Part shown: one piece after another, positions 63,412 through 64,000 of the stretch
Layout of the letters: the number at the start of each line of letters is the position of its first letter
How positions within the stretch are numbered: the stretch's first letter is position 1
NCBI RefSeq assembly: GCF_025369935.1
Contig: NZ_CP104467.1
Coordinates: forward strand, 3,975,001-4,039,000
Direction of reading: 5' to 3'
DNA: 64,000 nucleotides
Source of the DNA: Paenibacillus andongensis
GTDB lineage: Bacteria > Bacillota > Bacilli > Paenibacillales > NBRC-103111
Notes under the pieces: model-generated
Seen by the model: the letters and a program-made list of their open reading frames with translations, nothing else
Told to the model about the DNA's origin: nothing
Databases searched by the model: none
Program-made: the position numbers and the translations under genes

Positions 63412-63445
63412 GCCTAAGCTATTTTTTTGAACAAAGCGATTTATT
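63401..63445 (-). promoter_or_regulatory. ANTAR (EutV) two-hairpin antiterminator site
   Basis: On the transcript, P1 is AAUAA-AUCGCU-UUGUU (63445-63430) and P2 is UAGGC-AAAGAC-GCCUA (63416-63401), 13 nt apart. Both have 5-bp stems and six-base loops with A at position 1 and G at position 4, the published ANTAR recognition pattern. P2 uses the first bases of the terminator stem, so EutV bound to P1-P2 would block termination. P1 overlaps the eutV stop codon. Confidence 0.8.
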
Positions 63446-64000
63446 ACGTTTTTATCATATTTTCATTTAAACAACGATTTTTGATCACATCATGTGCAAC
63501 AGCTATCATCTGAACTTGATGATTCATACAATAAGAACGCAGTTTTTTATAGGCTGCCTCTTCATTGAGGTGATACGTTTCCATGATAATACCTTTTGCT
63601 TTTTCAATGATTTTTTGATCTTCGATTTGCTGCTCTAATTTTTTAATATTCCCCATTAATGAATGCAATCGTTTGGATTGATTAAGCGCAATTTCAACGG
63701 CTGGGATCAAATCATTCTCCGTAATTGGTTTCACCAGATAACCCACGATTTCCGCATTCTTCGCTTCTTCAATAAACTCGGTCTGACTATAAGCAGTCAA
63801 TAAGACGACTGGGATTTGCCAAGATTGTTGGATAATACGACTCGCTTTGATTCCGTTCATACGAGGCATTTTGACATCCATCACAATGAGATCAGGACGA
63901 AGTTTGGCAGCAAGTTCTATGGCCAACTCTCCCGAATTTGATTCGGCGATAACGTCATAACCGGCTTCCAGAAGCATTTCCTTAATATCCATACGTATAA
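63444..64000 (-). CDS. eutV: EutV response regulator with ANTAR domain, 5' end outside window
   Basis: 182 residues from the first ATG, but the frame continues to the window edge (IRMDIKEML, as in EutV proteins), so the true start lies outside and about a dozen residues are missing. Receiver domain with phospho-acceptor Asp in LIVMDVKMPRMNG, conserved LLTAYS and LVKPI. The C-terminal ANTAR domain (about 120-182; IEKAKGIIMETYHLNEEAAY) binds RNA hairpins. The partner kinase EutW is expected just outside. Confidence 0.92.
   Translation of the reverse strand, partial: IRMDIKEMLLEAGYDVIAESNSGELAIELAAKLRPDLIVMDVKMPRMNGIKASRIIQQSWQIPVVLLTAYSQTEFIEEAKNAEIVGYLVKPITENDLIPAVEIALNQSKRLHSLMGNIKKLEQQIEDQKIIEKAKGIIMETYHLNEEAAYKKLRSYCMNHQVQMIAVAHDVIKNRCLNENMIKT

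Overview
The window looks like chromosomal DNA of an endospore-forming Firmicute, most likely Paenibacillus or a close relative in the Bacillales. Grounds: two spore-germination (GerA-type) gene sets, strong AGGAGG-type ribosome sites throughout, a DUF4309/YjgB lipoprotein, CBO0543, YmaF, paired DUF1048 genes under a PadR regulator, and a moderate-GC chromosome. The species is inferred from gene content only. No rRNA, tRNA, CRISPR array or complete insertion sequence was seen.

Layout. 1-3.6 kb: edge of a lipoprotein gene, a ribbon-helix-helix protein, a CBO0543 membrane protein, a GC-rich DinB gene and several decayed fragments. 3.6-6.6 kb: TetR regulator, YbfB/YjiJ MFS transporter and divergent LysR regulator. 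6.7-11.7 kb: germination genes gerA-gerC-gerD-like facing a convergent gerB, a DinB protein and a broken duplicate of the gerA 5' end. 11.8-13.8 kb and 20.5-23.8 kb: two paralogous electrophile/quinone-type redox clusters (NIPSNAP, SDR, flavodoxin-fold reductase; the second also has a DsbA-like protein and a tautomerase). Their genes and both TetR genes share an 18-bp palindrome. 13.9-20.4 kb: TDT transporter, two unknown genes, a DUF7002-like gene, ilvH-ilvB and a divergent LysR. 24.3-33.5 kb: NmrA-like reductase, rifamycin phosphotransferase (rph), PadR-DUF1048-DUF1048, an RCC1-repeat protein and an Lsa-type ABC-F gene behind a leader that looks like a transcription attenuator. 34.9-38.5 kb: a second gerABC operon. 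38.5-51.4 kb: GNAT, YmaF, an HEXXH protein, a GMC oxidoreductase with a deleted partner subunit, an operon of pyruvate-oxidase-like, SDR and enolase-superfamily genes, an LLM flavoprotein, gene remnants and a short UvrA.

51.9-64.0 kb, all on the minus strand, is one ethanolamine-utilisation bacterial-microcompartment (BMC) operon: eutV (cut by the window edge), an ANTAR-type two-hairpin leader overlapping a 23-bp terminator, eutA, eutB, eutC, eutL, aldehyde dehydrogenase, a BMC-H shell gene, pduL, an unidentified 238-aa protein, eutN, a second BMC-H gene, an APC permease and malate dehydrogenase. EutBC (kept active by EutA) would split ethanolamine to acetaldehyde and ammonia. The dehydrogenase makes acetyl-CoA and PduL makes acetyl-phosphate, inside a shell built of BMC-H, EutL and EutN proteins.

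The most unusual points are: (1) an A10 run at the end of the second BMC-H gene, where a -1 shift would fuse it to a disordered acidic tail ending in an arginine cluster; (2) a EutC with a long N-terminal extension carrying a duplicated GMVRIWDH motif; (3) malate dehydrogenase and an APC permease inside a eut operon with no visible eutH; (4) the duplicated TetR regulon with a shared operator; and (5) the three-segment attenuator before the ABC-F gene.
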